From assembly GCA_037951165.1 (NCBI GenBank), contig JBBDHG010000009.1:17033501-17097500 (forward strand): DNA of 64,000 bases. The letters run 5' to 3'. The notes under the pieces are model-generated. The model did no database searches. It saw nothing but the letters and a program-made list of their open reading frames with translations, and was not told where the DNA came from. The DNA is from Lophius americanus (taxonomy: Eukaryota; Chordata; Actinopteri; Lophiiformes; Lophiidae). Positions 22,472-33,660 of this stretch are shown here, piece by piece (within the stretch, counting starts at the first letter, position 1; each line of letters starts with the position of its first letter). The translations under genes were made by a program, and so were the position numbers.

Positions 22472-23150
22472 CGTGTCATTACTAAGATATTATGTAATGT
22501 TGTTATCATATAATCCTGTGTGAATTTCAGATAAACATGTTTTTCCTTTTTTCGTTTCAACAATCATGTTTTTGCTTATCGCTTCTGTGAAGTTAAAGAG
22601 TGAGCATATCTTCAATGGGGAGAGAAAAACCCTCGTTCACTGCCCTCCTCTCACCGAGCCCAGGAGAATTGTTGACCAGGAGTATTTTGAACACACTCCA
22701 GTTGGGTGGCTCCACGTTGAGCGTCGGCTGATGTCGGTCTGACAAAACCCCTGCTTGGATGACCCCAACAGTCGAAAGACCAGATAAGTTTGTAGCAAGG
22801 ACAGAAGCAGTCAATGTGTGACAAGGTGACTGCTAAGACAGCCAGTTAGTCAATCAAGGCTGCTGCTGGAGTCACTACAGACTGTTGTAGGAGGATCAAC
22901 AGCGTCGGCCTAATTTTCTACATGTGTCAGTAAAATTGGGGTAAATTAATGCAAAGTTTGAGCAAAACAAAGACTGATGATCAGCATAAAGCGAGGAGCC
23001 CTGCAAGGTTAAAGTTAGTTGAGGCTTGGGATCAAGTTTTTTTTTTTTGTCTGCAGTCAACAATAAACTTGAACACATCGGAGTCTACAGTTGGAGATGT
23101 TTTGGTTAGCCGTTTAGTGTCCAGTTTAACTGCTTGGTTGAGCACACTTT
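22472..23150. other. Non-coding, nothing recognised
   Basis: Short open frames only. The distal part may belong to the LINE fragment that follows on the minus strand. Confidence 0.3.
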
Positions 23151-23235
23151 GAGTCGCTATTTATCTTATATATTGAAGAGTAAGGGGCCGAGGATAGAGC
23201 CTTGGGGGGGAACCATAGGGCGAAGGGGCCACTGA
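23150..23235 (-). pseudogene. LINE RT motif fragment, antisense
   Basis: On the minus strand the sequence around 23172-23215 reads 'PQGSILGPLLFNI', the conserved RT fingers/palm motif of many non-LTR retrotransposons (V-PQGS-LGP-LF). A G-run indel precedes it. Only this block is recognisable. The minus-strand frame at 22896-23078 may be its continuation but lacks motifs. Confidence 0.55.
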
Positions 23236-23848
23236 TGAGGAGGCATGAGCCATGGCTATTGATAAAGTCCTATTTCATAAGTAGGATTTTTTGGCATGGG
23301 AGGACTTACTGAACGGAATTATGTAACTTGATACAACCCCAAAAAATCGGCCAGTGAAATTGGAAAACCGCCCTTTACCCAAAGGTTGACTGTTTTTCAT
23401 GAAAGGCAAAATTTCATCATGAAATTATTTATAAGTCAGTTATATTTCTTACTGTTTAAAAACATCTTATGATGTTTTGTAATTTTATGGTCAATTCAGA
23501 GGGTCTAATATATAAAAAAATAAAAACATCCTTTTCAACAGAAATTTCTTTCAATAGATGATGTCATCAATACTTATAGAAGAGCTACTGAAAGAAATCA
23601 AAGAAGACCTTATCTTGACAAAATGTTTCTCTCCCGGTTCTGTTCACATCCACCTCTCAAAATTATAACTGCGTTGTGGAGGCGACGATATTCAAAAGCA
23701 AGAAGTTCTGCAAATGTGGCAGTTTTTGCAAATTAATTATTTAGTAACGAAAGTTAAGTCAGATAAGGGATATCTATTTGTGAGGCAGCATTTTATCATT
23801 CTGAGACCTTTAACACTTTAATTCCTTCAGATACATGTTACTGTACCT
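23236..23848. other. Non-coding, nothing recognised
   Basis: AT-rich with no clear repeat. Confidence 0.35.
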
Positions 23849-23960
23849 TTGAATATGTGCTGGTTATGTAGTCTGACGACAGACCGTAGCTGCAGTTCAA
23901 ATGTAAAGTTATTGGAGGTCAGCTTGATGCCAGATGTATAGCGCTGAAAGCCCAGATGGA
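23849..23960 (+). repeat. Dispersed repeat R2, copy 2
   Basis: Partner of 18601-18700, with shared ordered words 'tttgaatat', 'tagtctgac', 'taaagttatt' and 'gtatagc'. Confidence 0.5.
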
Positions 23961-24879
23961 AAAGCCACGGAACGCCACTCCCATCAACAATGTTTGTTTA
24001 ATCACTGTAAGAGTTTTGAAAGCTTTGAATAGGTAACGGTTTCAGAGAGAGAGAAAGAGCAGAGGAGGACGTAATTGAGGAACACAATAAAGGATGGAAG
24101 TCGAATTAACTGCTTGCAGCACATGGTGACCACTTTTATGATGAGTCATTTACCAGAGTTGTAATGAAATTACTTTGGGTTCATCCACTTCCTCCACCTC
24201 CTCTTGTCTGGGTCAGCTTGCCCCAGTCCGTGCTTCATTATAGCCCATCTTCGATTTAGCTTTTAATGTCAGGCGTATCAGCATCCCTCATGCATCACTG
24301 TTATAAAATAAACAAGCCTACATGAACGTCACATGGAGTCCTCGGTATTTTGTCTTTTCAAAATCTTTTAATTTGACATAAATTAATCAACAGATCTTTG
24401 TTTGCTTTATTGAATTAAATCCTTCGTTCATCAATCTTTAGGCTTTAGATTACACAATTTACGTTTCTTATCAGTGTGCAGATTCTACAAAAAAGGCCGT
24501 CCTAATGCCTGATTGAGTAACAAGCTTGCACTTTCTCAATCAGGCACTGATTATAGATTCAGATTTAATTAAAGCAGGGAGAAAATGGCTTTTGTGGATG
24601 CAGATCTCGTCCGTAGTTTCAGACAGAACCAGGCAGTGACATCAACAGTGAAAAAACATACAGGAGCTAAATCTGGCTGCTGAAACTTCTTTATTAAGTT
24701 AAAGGTTTGTGTTTGCTTTCTTGTTTCCAAGTTATATTGAAAAGATGTCATGTTTTTGGAAGATATTTAGTCAAAGGGTAGAAATCTTAAATGTTAATAT
24801 ACAGATGCTGATTCTAGCACATTTTTCCATTATTCTGAATAAATAATGATAGACAAATCAAACTAAAAGCTAGGCCTAC
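23961..24879. other. Non-coding, nothing recognised
   Basis: No domain-bearing frame. No repeat assigned. Confidence 0.35.
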
Positions 24880-25353
24880 GGTGTCGTCCTCGACAGCAGG
24901 GGTATATCCTCGAAAAGTCCCCAACCCCTGCGTTGTACAAACAATCCCACTGATTGATCTCCTCAAATTTAATGTGAAGTTTTGTCTACAGTATTCTTTT
25001 GTAAAAGGCTCCCCCTAGTGAGTAAAATATGGAATATTAGATTTAAACATGATGCACAGAAGATAGATCTCCTCGAGGCGATTCATATGCATCCGATTTG
25101 GTCTAAATCGAACCAATGGTTGAGAAATTACAGCCCGAAAACCTTTGGATATAAGATTTATATTTTCCCCTTTGACGGGGAAATATGAAACCAACCTTCA
25201 AAATATCAATCCAGTTCTTGCTCACACTACAGTCCACCTGGGTATACATTTTGAAAACGATCTATATAATAATTTTTCAGTTATCGCAAGTCAAGGGAAA
25301 GATCTGCGACATCTATGACGATTCCATAATATCCCTGACTTTTCAGGGATATA
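24880..25353 (+). mobile_element. Family H repeat, copy 4 (full length, ~474 bp)
   Basis: The cleanest plus-strand copy. The 5' end is 'gtgtcgtcctcgacagcagg' with the box 'tatatcctcgaaaagtcccc'. One copy each of the module words follows: 'ggctccccctagtgagtaaa', 'gatctcctcgaggcgattca' and 'ttggtctaaatcgaaccaat'. The end is 'ccataatatccctgactttt' plus 'cagggatata', a 10-bp-stem hairpin. Compared with other copies it lacks the second 'gctccccctagtg' box. Confidence 0.8.
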
Positions 25354-26059
25354 AATCCCCATTCATGTATATTAATCTTTTTCAGGCCCCAGGACATTCT
25401 TTTACCTGCTGCCTTATATATTCCACCTGGTAAGAGGTGCTTCTTGATACATCCAGAGGGAACTGGGAATGGAGTGGCTGCTCAATCGTGTTGAAAGGAG
25501 CAAGTCGAGTAGGATTGGACATCCGATTAGGTTTCTTCCCTTTGTACCATCATCCCCTCGCGCTCCCTGTTTGTAGAACATGGACCAAACTAATAGAAGA
25601 GAAGGAATGGATAGCCTTTATTGTCATTATAGATTGTTATAGATTGTGTTAAATTAAGGAGCTATACCTGAAGGTGCACAAGTTAAGGGACTAAGTGGAG
25701 GACCGCAACATTTACACACAACAAACTGTATCACGTAGAGAAGTATAGGAATGTAGATATAATACAGAATATACTGCACTCTGCATGAAGTACATTGCAC
25801 TTAAATCAGTATCAGTAATCTGCACAGAAGTGGGGAGACCTATGAGAGCAATTATTTGGAAATAAAAGTATTAATTTGTAATTCCACTTCACACATGTAA
25901 ATTAAAATCTAAGTTATGAAAAACAGACGCGTCCAATCTACCCTCCATCAGTTTCGCATTGTCAAATGGCTTCTTTGAGAATCATCTTAACATGCAGCTC
26001 AGAACATCTTTCCCAGCAGCCTCTTCAGCTTTCCCTCTCATGTTCCACTTCCTCACATC
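25354..26059. other. Spacer with a weak repeat-like block
   Basis: At 25613-25650 'agcctttattgtcattatag' resembles the 'attgtcatt' edge of a common fish repeat also suggested at 38160. This was not developed far enough to name. Otherwise nothing recognised. Confidence 0.25.
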
Positions 26060-26300
26060 ATACGCTGGTCAGGCTTACTTGACAGGCGCATCCTGACATG
26101 TGCCGCATCGCGAGCAGCTCTGCAGCTGCAACGCACCATGAATAATGATTGTGGCGTGTATCGATGATGCTAATTTGTGTGAACATCAGAACCACCATTT
26201 GCTGACAGTCGTCTGATCTTTTCCTGCACGTATTCTCGTGGGCATGCAGGGAAATGATGAAAGCTGTCGGCTGCATGAACAAAAAGACTTTAAAAGTCAA
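26060..26300. promoter_or_regulatory. Candidate conserved non-coding element
   Basis: Non-repetitive and more GC-balanced than its surroundings. It holds ATTA-type and E-box words ('cagctg', 'aataatgattg', 'gatgctaatttg'). Offered only as a comparison target. Confidence 0.2.
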
Positions 26301-27346
26301 CACAGGCATGAAGTCCGTCCAGCATTGGCATAAACAGTAATTACAAAACCACTGGTGCAGTATTTGCAGGAATACGTGTGTCAGATCCCGATCTCCACTT
26401 GGTTTTTTCGTGATTTCCTTCTTGCGGCGTTACTCCGTCTCCCTCACCTCTGTCTCCCTCACCTCTGTCTCTCTATGTGATTGCAGCAACGTGCTCCGTT
26501 CCCCCTGCTCCACGCAGATAACAAGCAGCTACACTCATCTGCTGACTCCTCTTCACCCAAAGCGGCGCTTATCGTTCTTAAACACTCCGCTCCTGTGAAA
26601 CTAATTATTGTGCAAGCTTTGTCGCTGGACCGGCAACGCAAAGCGTGCAAGAACTTTCACCCTGTCTGTCTTCTCTTGTCCTTTTGACTTCTCTCTGAGA
26701 CCAACTCTGGTGAAGATTTAGATGGTTCCGTGTTAAAAAAAAAAATCACACAGTTTATTATGATGCCCTTCCTTTTCAGTAAGTTTTACCGCTTAAGCGT
26801 TTACCTCTTTTTGGGTGAGACAGAATATTTTTCAGAGGTGTGAAGAAATCATTTTTGCCGAGAATTTTTTATTTTAATTGTTGCTTACTGTCTTTTATTT
26901 CTTGTTGTATATTCCGGTATTTATCACGGCACCCAGAAAGAAATGCCAACAGACAGTGTCACCCCTACGTGTTAATAACACATTTACACATTCACACATT
27001 CACCGTTCACCAAAGACACTATTTTTGTACTGCATATTCTTACGTACAAAAAAATAAACAAATAGTGCTGTCTATTGTAAGCATCTGATTCTGGTCCTAT
27101 TAATTCATTTATTTTTCCATTTTCCACCTTCTGCTTGAAGGTTTGTGCCAAGATTTGGTAAAAAAAACATTTAAAATACGATCAGTTTGATCTTGCAACA
27201 GATATTCAGATCTGGTTCTTCTACTTTTGTGTGACTCTTAGATGTAAGTGATTTTCAAACTAAATTAACATAAAAGAAATGCAGGTTTTCAATGATAATT
27301 GTAGAATAAACTTTGACTAGGATATTTATTCAGACGTGGATCAGTA
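26301..27346. other. Non-coding, nothing recognised
   Basis: A short tandem of 'ctccctcacctctgt' lies near 26445-26470. No gene or transposon is evident. Confidence 0.35.
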
Positions 27347-27817
27347 GATGGGTTTACAAGGGACACTTTTCTCCTTTCCGGATTTAACCTTTCCGAATTG
27401 CAATGTCAGTCGCCTGTTTACATGACTTGTGATCTTTTCCAACCCGGGGTTTACAAGCATCGACTCATCTAATCGGAAACGCTTTCAGACATACGCAGAC
27501 GATCCACATTCCCATTCATAAGGTGCCGATAATGCTTCGAAAAGCTCGGTGCTCGCTGAAAAAAACTTAGCGGAGCATTACGTCACGACGCCGGGAATGT
27601 GCAGATACAACTCAAACAGAAAGCTTTCAGATACAGCCTTTACATGCAGCGACTGGTTAACGGAAAAGCTTTCCGAAAGCATTTAGGCGACCTCCTTGCA
27701 AAGGAATGAAATCTAATCCTTTCTATTCGGAAAGGAGTGTTTACGTGCAGCATTTTCTTTCCGATTAGACGTCTTTTCCGAATGTAATCGGAATTACGCT
27801 GTCCATGTAAACCCACC
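27347..27817. mobile_element. Non-autonomous DNA transposon with TIRs (471 bp)
   Basis: The left end 'gatgggtttacaagggaca' and the right end, reverse-complemented, 'ggtgggtttacatggaca' form imperfect terminal inverted repeats. Both are flanked by TA, suggesting a TA target duplication. Longer similarity between the halves ('cctttccg', 'taatcgga', 'tttacatgcagc') gives the element a partly palindromic body. It has no coding capacity. A second, truncated copy lies at 61136. Superfamily not assigned. Confidence 0.75.
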
Positions 27818-28084
27818 TATTGTCTCACTGCATGACCCAGTCGCGCTTGTGTTAGGACATGGAGGTAGGTCTCTCTCACCTCTTGACTCCAGTTTTCTTC
27901 CCTCTTTCTATCTGTTTGATATGAGGGCGAGGCTCGCCAGCTACTCTCCATCCACTTGAAACTGTCACATCTGAGATCAATCTGGCTCAATACCACACCT
28001 GAAAACTGTTTCTCACAAACTCCCCGTTCTGCTCACATTTCCTTGTTGGTTCAAGCTCAAGACTTTTGTCTACAGTAAAATACA

Positions 28085-28715
28085 ATTAAAGTATCATTAG
28101 AAAAACTATACAGAATTCAAATGATGGTTCTCACAGTAGTATTTTTATGGATTCCAGCACATATAAGGGTTAAAGGAAACAAGACCGCAGATAAGATTTC
28201 AAAAGGGGCTGCAAAAAAGAATTGGTATTGATTTAACAGTTAGCTAAAGCGAAAAAGATATTAAGGGGATTATTAAGCAGATATTGACAGAAAAGTGTCC
28301 AAAGCAAAGGAAGGAAGAGAGGACAGGACGATGGTTTTACAGTGTTGAAAGGAATGTCGGCAAATTGAGGAGCTGATTCTTTGGACAATGAGAAACAGTA
28401 GAACATGGTATGGGACACTGTGAGAAATATGAAGAAGAAAGATGACATATTACTCAAAAACTCAGAAAGGAAAAACAACAATTTGATTTAATATTTCCCA
28501 AAATCTCTCCATCATCATCAATTATCACATTTTACTCCATTAGCTCAGAATAACGAGATTGGTTGAGAAGATTTCTTTTTTTTAAATATATTTATTAATC
28601 TATTTTATTTGACTCTTTAATTTTTTTAGATATTCTGATCCACACTCCATACCAGTTGGTGGCGACAATGCACCAAAACGTTTTTTTCCCACAGCCAATT
28701 AACAACAAAAAGAAA
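28085..28715 (+). pseudogene. Nimb/I-type LINE, RNase H C-terminus and 3' UTR
   Basis: The frame reads 'FLWIPAHIRVKGNKTADKIS'-like sequence at 28135-28200 (actual third residue Met), the C-terminal RNase H signature of I-group LINEs. It continues with 'KCPKQRKEERTGRWFYSVER' and 'TVEHGMGHCEKYEEE' in shifted frames. The 3' UTR has 'ataccagttggtggcgacaa' and 'tgcaccaaaacg' before an A-rich end, matching the tail I associate with fish Nimb elements. 5'-truncated and non-functional. Confidence 0.7.
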
Positions 28716-29288
28716 AGCCTGTATTGTCCTGAGACTGGACAAAAACTTCTGCTCTGCTCTCACGTCTGTCTAGAGCTTCAATTTACAGCCTGATGACCTG
28801 ATACCCTCCGGCTAAGTCTTCTGGTAGAGAACAGAAATCCTAATTCAGTTTACTTTCCAAAAAGCTCTTACGGAAATCATGGAGTATTTTTTTGGGCTAA
28901 AATCAGACAAGCCTTAATCCTGCTATTTGTGGTCTCTTCTTGCTACTCTCCAATGGATGCCATTTTTTTCTCAGCGTCTTATTTGACCTTCACTGAGCAG
29001 AGAAAGGTTTACAATACTTTGGATGATTTCTCTGGATATTTTGTGACTTCTTGAATGAGACTTCCATGTGTTCTTGGAGGAATTCTGGAAGGTCAGCTGA
29101 TCCTGTGAAGGTTCACCATTGTTCCATGTCTTCATCATTTGCAGATAATGTGTGTCGCTGTGGATCTGTGGCGTCGCAGAGCCTTAGAATTGGCTATGGA
29201 TCTTTCTCACACCTCTTTCTTTTGGAATTTCTTTTGAATTTGACATATTGTTCTTGGCACCTTTTCCATAAAGTCTTTAACTAGACTT
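28716..29288. other. Non-coding, nothing recognised
   Basis: No domain-bearing frame or repeat. Confidence 0.35.
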
Positions 29289-29500
29289 ACGCTGTGGTCG
29301 CAGACAGTAAAGATATATCATGTGGACAAAATTAGCCAAAGGGTTGAGAAATTATGACCCTACAAAAAATTGAGGATAAAGCTCCCCCTTGTGGTGGAAA
29401 TATGCAACCGACCATTCACCAAAACAATCCAGTTCTTCCTCCCACTATGGTCTATGAAGGTATAAAATTTGCATTTGCATTTGATTTTTGTCATCTTGCG
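29289..29500 (+). mobile_element. Family H repeat, copy 5 (internally deleted)
   Basis: The 5' end 'gctgtggtcgcagacagtaa' joins directly to the later module 'gggttgagaaattatgaccc'. It continues through 'aaagctccccctt', 'tatgcaaccgacc' and 'agttcttcctcccactatgg'. The 5' box and the first module are missing and the 3' hairpin is not reached. It lies ~80 bp before the next copy in the same orientation. Confidence 0.7.
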
Positions 29501-29578
29501 CGACCATTTTGCTCACCAGTTAACAAAATTCACAAAATAACTAAACATCGAGTCAGTACCAGAAAAATAACTACACCT

Positions 29579-30452
29579 ATACTGTCTTCGATGTCAGTAA
29601 TGGTATGTCCCCGAAAAGTCCCCAATCCTCTTCGTTGTGCAAGCAACCCCCCTGACTGAACCCCTTAAATCAAATGTAGAGTTATTTCCACAGTACTTTT
29701 GGTAAAATATGAACTATTGGATTAAAGTATGGCATAAATGATATATTATAAACAAGAGAGATCTCAGGTAGATTCAAATGATTATTAGTCATTGGAATTT
29801 GACCAAGGGTTAAGGTTCCTTTTAAAAAGCTCCCCCTAGTGAGTAAAAAGATGAATTATCAAAGTAAAACAATATATACAAGTTAGAGCTCCTTGATTTG
29901 ATTCATATGCACCAAATCTGGACAAAATTAGACCAATGCTTGAGAATTTCTGTCCCAAAAACTTTTGCGAATAAAGTTTCCAATAAGGTCAGAAATATAT
30001 AACCGAGCCCTCCAAATATCAAACCAGTTCTTCCACGCACTCTATATGGGTATAAAACTTGGAAATGACCCATGAAATATTTTGAGTTACGTATAGAAAA
30101 CAATGTTTGTTTAGAAAAAAAGCTCCCCCTACTGAGTCAAATATGAACTGCGAGAGTACACAATATTAACAAGATAGATCTAAGCACCACATTTGGACTA
30201 AATCGGATCAACGGTTGAGAAATTATGGCTGAAAACATTCGGAGATAAAGCTCCCACTAGTGTTGGAAACATAAAACTGACCATTACCAAAATCACTCCA
30301 GTTCTTCATCACACTAAGGTCAATGTAGGTATAAAATTTGAGAATCTTCCATGAAATATTTTTAGAGCTATAATATGGCGATAAAACGAAGAATCTGCGG
30401 CAGACGCGGCGGCCACGACGATTCCATAATATCCAACTTTTTAGGGATATAA
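29579..30452 (+). mobile_element. Family H repeat, copy 6 (expanded, ~870 bp)
   Basis: It has both ends: 'tatgtccccgaaaagtcccc' at 29602 and the 3' end 'tccataatatccaacttttt' plus 'agggatata'. The inside is expanded. 'gctccccctagtgagtaaaa' occurs at 29830 and a variant at 30121. The caccaaat/accaat module is repeated at 29910 and 30190. 'agttcttc' occurs at 30026 and 30300. This shows that the internal module duplicates in tandem. Confidence 0.8.
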
Positions 30453-30944
30453 TAATGATAATGGATAATGGTAATGGATAATATTAGATGGATGTGAAGG
30501 TTAGAGAGGGTTGTTTTTCACCATGGTGTGCAGCAGAGTGTTGAGGAACGGGACCTGGTCCTACACATAGAACAAAAGTAAAGCTGACAGTGTCTCAGGG
30601 AAAGACAGATGGAAAAATCACCTCCAACGTGTTTATCTCCTCAGTAGAAACCAGTCACAACAGGGAAGGGATGATGGGGAGGAGATTTATAGGTAATCTG
30701 GTATTAATTTGTGGAATTAGCTCCGATAAAACCGATACCATTGCGTCACCTTCAGAAGAATATCACAAATTATTTGATAATGCTGCATCGTCTCATACTG
30801 CGTGGATGGTAATTCATTTTATATCTTAACCACACGATCTTTCCCCGAAACATAAATCAATACATTAAGAAACTCTCCCTGCTGGTCAGAAAGACTGGAC
30901 ATTGCACGCGCTTCTATTTTTCAGAGATAGTTTGGTTTCGCTTG
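30453..30944. other. Non-coding with short (ATAATGG)n-like tract
   Basis: At 30450-30490 'ataatgataatggataatgg' forms a short degenerate tandem directly after the family H copy. Nothing else recognised. Confidence 0.4.
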
Positions 30945-31105
30945 CTGTGCTGATTGGAATCTGATGGATAATTTATGTTTTGGAGGAGAGCCGGTAATTT
31001 CCTCTGTGCTCGGCTGGCCACCATGAATGATTAATACGTAAACATTATTCATACCTTTCCCTCATAAATTTCAGTGGCCGTTCATTCAGCCAGCCTCCCC
31101 ACAGG
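30945..31105. promoter_or_regulatory. Candidate conserved non-coding element
   Basis: Non-repetitive. It contains 'gattaatacgtaaacattat', which combines a homeodomain core with a forkhead-type 'gtaaaca' word, plus 'ggccaccatgaatgattaat'. Single-sequence evidence only. Confidence 0.25.
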
Positions 31106-31749
31106 TCAGGATGACAGAGGAAGTGGGTGAGTTTCAGGCTGAGGTGTGAAACAGCGGAGGATGAGTTCACTCTAGAACGAGCTTAGCAGAAAAAAAAAGG
31201 ATTTCCTGTATTTTTACTGTCTGTTATTCATTCTTTGGTTTACATGCCTTTGTCTCTGGATTGTTTTTTTTAGATTAATGAGACAGTTTAACATGCTGTT
31301 AAAATTTGCAGCCTGACAGATTGGAATAATTAGCAGCAATTAGCCTGTGTCCATGTTGTCCTCTGAGAGACGATTTTCTGTCATATTATTCAAGAAAGAT
31401 GCGCTTTGGAGACCAGATGATCGGAGGTCGGAGGATTTTATCCAATATCAGAGGAGATTGATGGTTCTGGTAAGACCGCAGGAAATAGAGTATATCGGAC
31501 TGAGAGTTTGAATAGACGGCCTACACACAGAAATAAAAGTAAAGATTTCTGAGGAATGGGATGATGAGGGAAATCTTCCCTACATCCATCTGGATCTATT
31601 GCTTTATCATTAATTTCCTGTTTTTTTAAGTTTTATCACATTTGTGACAATGCACGCAAAATTTAACATAGGAGAAAGGTAAATTAAGTAAAAACAAAGT
31701 AATTTTGTTTAACTAGGCCTATTTTGCTTTGGAAATTGAAAGGAAATTA
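31106..31749. other. Spacer, possible regulatory DNA at 31280-31380
   Basis: The block 'ggaataattagcagcaatta' at 31322-31341 has two ATTA cores in a non-repetitive context. The rest is unremarkable. Confidence 0.2.
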
Positions 31750-31945
31750 TGTCGGAATAACTATGTATTTTGCGAAAAGCTCCCCATATTGAGTAAAATA
31801 TGAACTATTAGTGTGAAATAATATAAATATACAGATATATCTCTTCAAATTTATCCATAAGCACCGAATTTGTACTAAATCGGACCCACGGTGGAGAAAT
31901 GGTTATCCAGAAAGGTTCGATGATCAAGCTCCCCTAGGGGCAGTT
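31750..31945 (+). mobile_element. Family H repeat, copy 7 (internal fragment)
   Basis: It contains 'aaaagctccccatattgagt', 'tatgaactattag', 'gcaccgaatttgtactaaat' and 'cggacccacggt', then 'aagctccccta'. Both family ends are missing. Confidence 0.7.
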
Positions 31946-33632
31946 TGTGTTGTGTTGTAGCAGTGCGAAGAGAAATTTGTGCGTGTTTGCTTCCCGTCTT
32001 CTTTATCCCCTTTCATCTTCCTAGTATGTGCTTGTGATTGCACTTCTTTGGTTTGTCAAACTATTTTGTGAGGTTTTAGAGACGGTCAGAGAGGTTTTGC
32101 TCCTTTCAAATGGGATGTGAACTATAGTCTCCTGAGGCGTTAGTAATGCCTAGATCTTAAACTCAACCTTGACTCGTCCTCTAACTCTCTGGCTTTCTAA
32201 ATCATTTTGTAATCGATCTGATCGTGTCATTTTGACAAAAGTGTGATCCATTGGAGCTACATCCGTTCACACAGGGGTATCGTCTGCGTCTGGATGATTT
32301 ACAGATTCATGATCCAAAATGGTGGCATCTGGGAATGAGACCAGGTTTATTATTTTCTTACTTTAATGAAGACTCATTCATTTCAGCTCCCTGCCAGAAT
32401 CATTACAGTGTTTTTCTATTATTTAAACTCCTGCTAATCTCTCTATTTTCCTCGGCTCTCCTGATGCTCACGAAGCAGAGACGAGTGAAGTGAAGACACC
32501 CGAGACGATTTTACTCCAGTTTCATCCGCTCCATAACCCTTTCACCTCAACTGAAGCCGGCACGACAGATGGAATCAAGCATGTGTTTCCTGTTTTGGTG
32601 TGATCTCCGGAGATTTCCGGTTGAATCACAGCAGAATTCACCACAGAAAGATGGTAAATTATTACGCTATCAGACTACGAGTCCCAGCATCCCCCTAGCG
32701 CGCTGCTTATAGCCTTTGATCGCCGGAGCCAAGCCAAAACATAAAATATGAAGCAGCTGCTTAGGGGCCCCAGTGCCACCAGGGGCCCTAAGAGTATTTC
32801 TTTTTCTTGTTTTTAAATCATTGCTTCCAGGAAAGCCAGGAAATGAAGAAATGAAGCCCACCCACAGCTGATGGGTAGACCATGGGCAGGTAGGCAGGAA
32901 GGAGTCGGTCTTGGAGGTCAGACAGGTGAGCAGGCTGAGTTCAGGGCGCTTCGAACATCACCTTGCCACCACTTACTCTTCACCCCGGCCTCTCCTGCTC
33001 CATCTTAACCTCCTCCTCCTCAGCTGGATTGTTCCTAGTGCTGTGTCTGTTTGTCCAGTTGACCACCCCGTCTCCAAACCAGCACACCCTCTGTAATTCT
33101 CGACCCCGAGCGCTGTGGCTGTGGTCTGGCACTCCATCGCTTTCAAGCCCCTTAGCACAGACTCCTGGGACTGACATTCCTCAGCCTCCCTCCTGGCACA
33201 GATTATCCCAGATAATCTGCAGTCTCTGCCATCAAACTAACTCTTGGATGTTTCTATTTATTTTGGAACAAAGCACTGAACACAGTTCTTCATGCCTAAT
33301 AGCATTTCACAGTTTACCTCATAAAAAGGTGATTCAATACTGACAATACTTCATAAGCAACTTACTTTTTTTTTAACTCAGGTTCCTTTTAAACTCAGGT
33401 TTTTAACTAATTTCTTGCCTCGTATTGTTATTTTCTATTTCAATCTATATTACCGTCTTATGTAAAGGGAAACAAAGTAAGCATTTCATTGCATGGTGTA
33501 AACCGCTATGTTTTATTCACAGTGTACACAACAACAACAAAACAATCACTCAGTACGTGATTCTGTAATGGCTATTTATGAGTAAGAGATTTATTTTATT
33601 ATTCTATATAATAACTGAGATTTCTTGGTAAT
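31946..33632. other. Non-coding, nothing recognised
   Basis: It includes a GC-richer block at 32890-33200 with overlapping open frames on both strands (up to 126 codons at 32963-33343). These frames have no domain and show proline/serine-rich low complexity, as expected for non-coding C-rich DNA. Confidence 0.35.
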
Positions 33633-33660
33633 GGTTATAATGTTCTGACTGATCAGTCTA
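33633..33660 (+). mobile_element. Tc1/mariner-like 3' terminal fragment
   Basis: 'ggttataatgttctgactga' plus 'tcagt' matches the reverse complement of the 5' terminal 'aatcagccataacattataa' type at 16349. Only the end is present. Confidence 0.4.
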
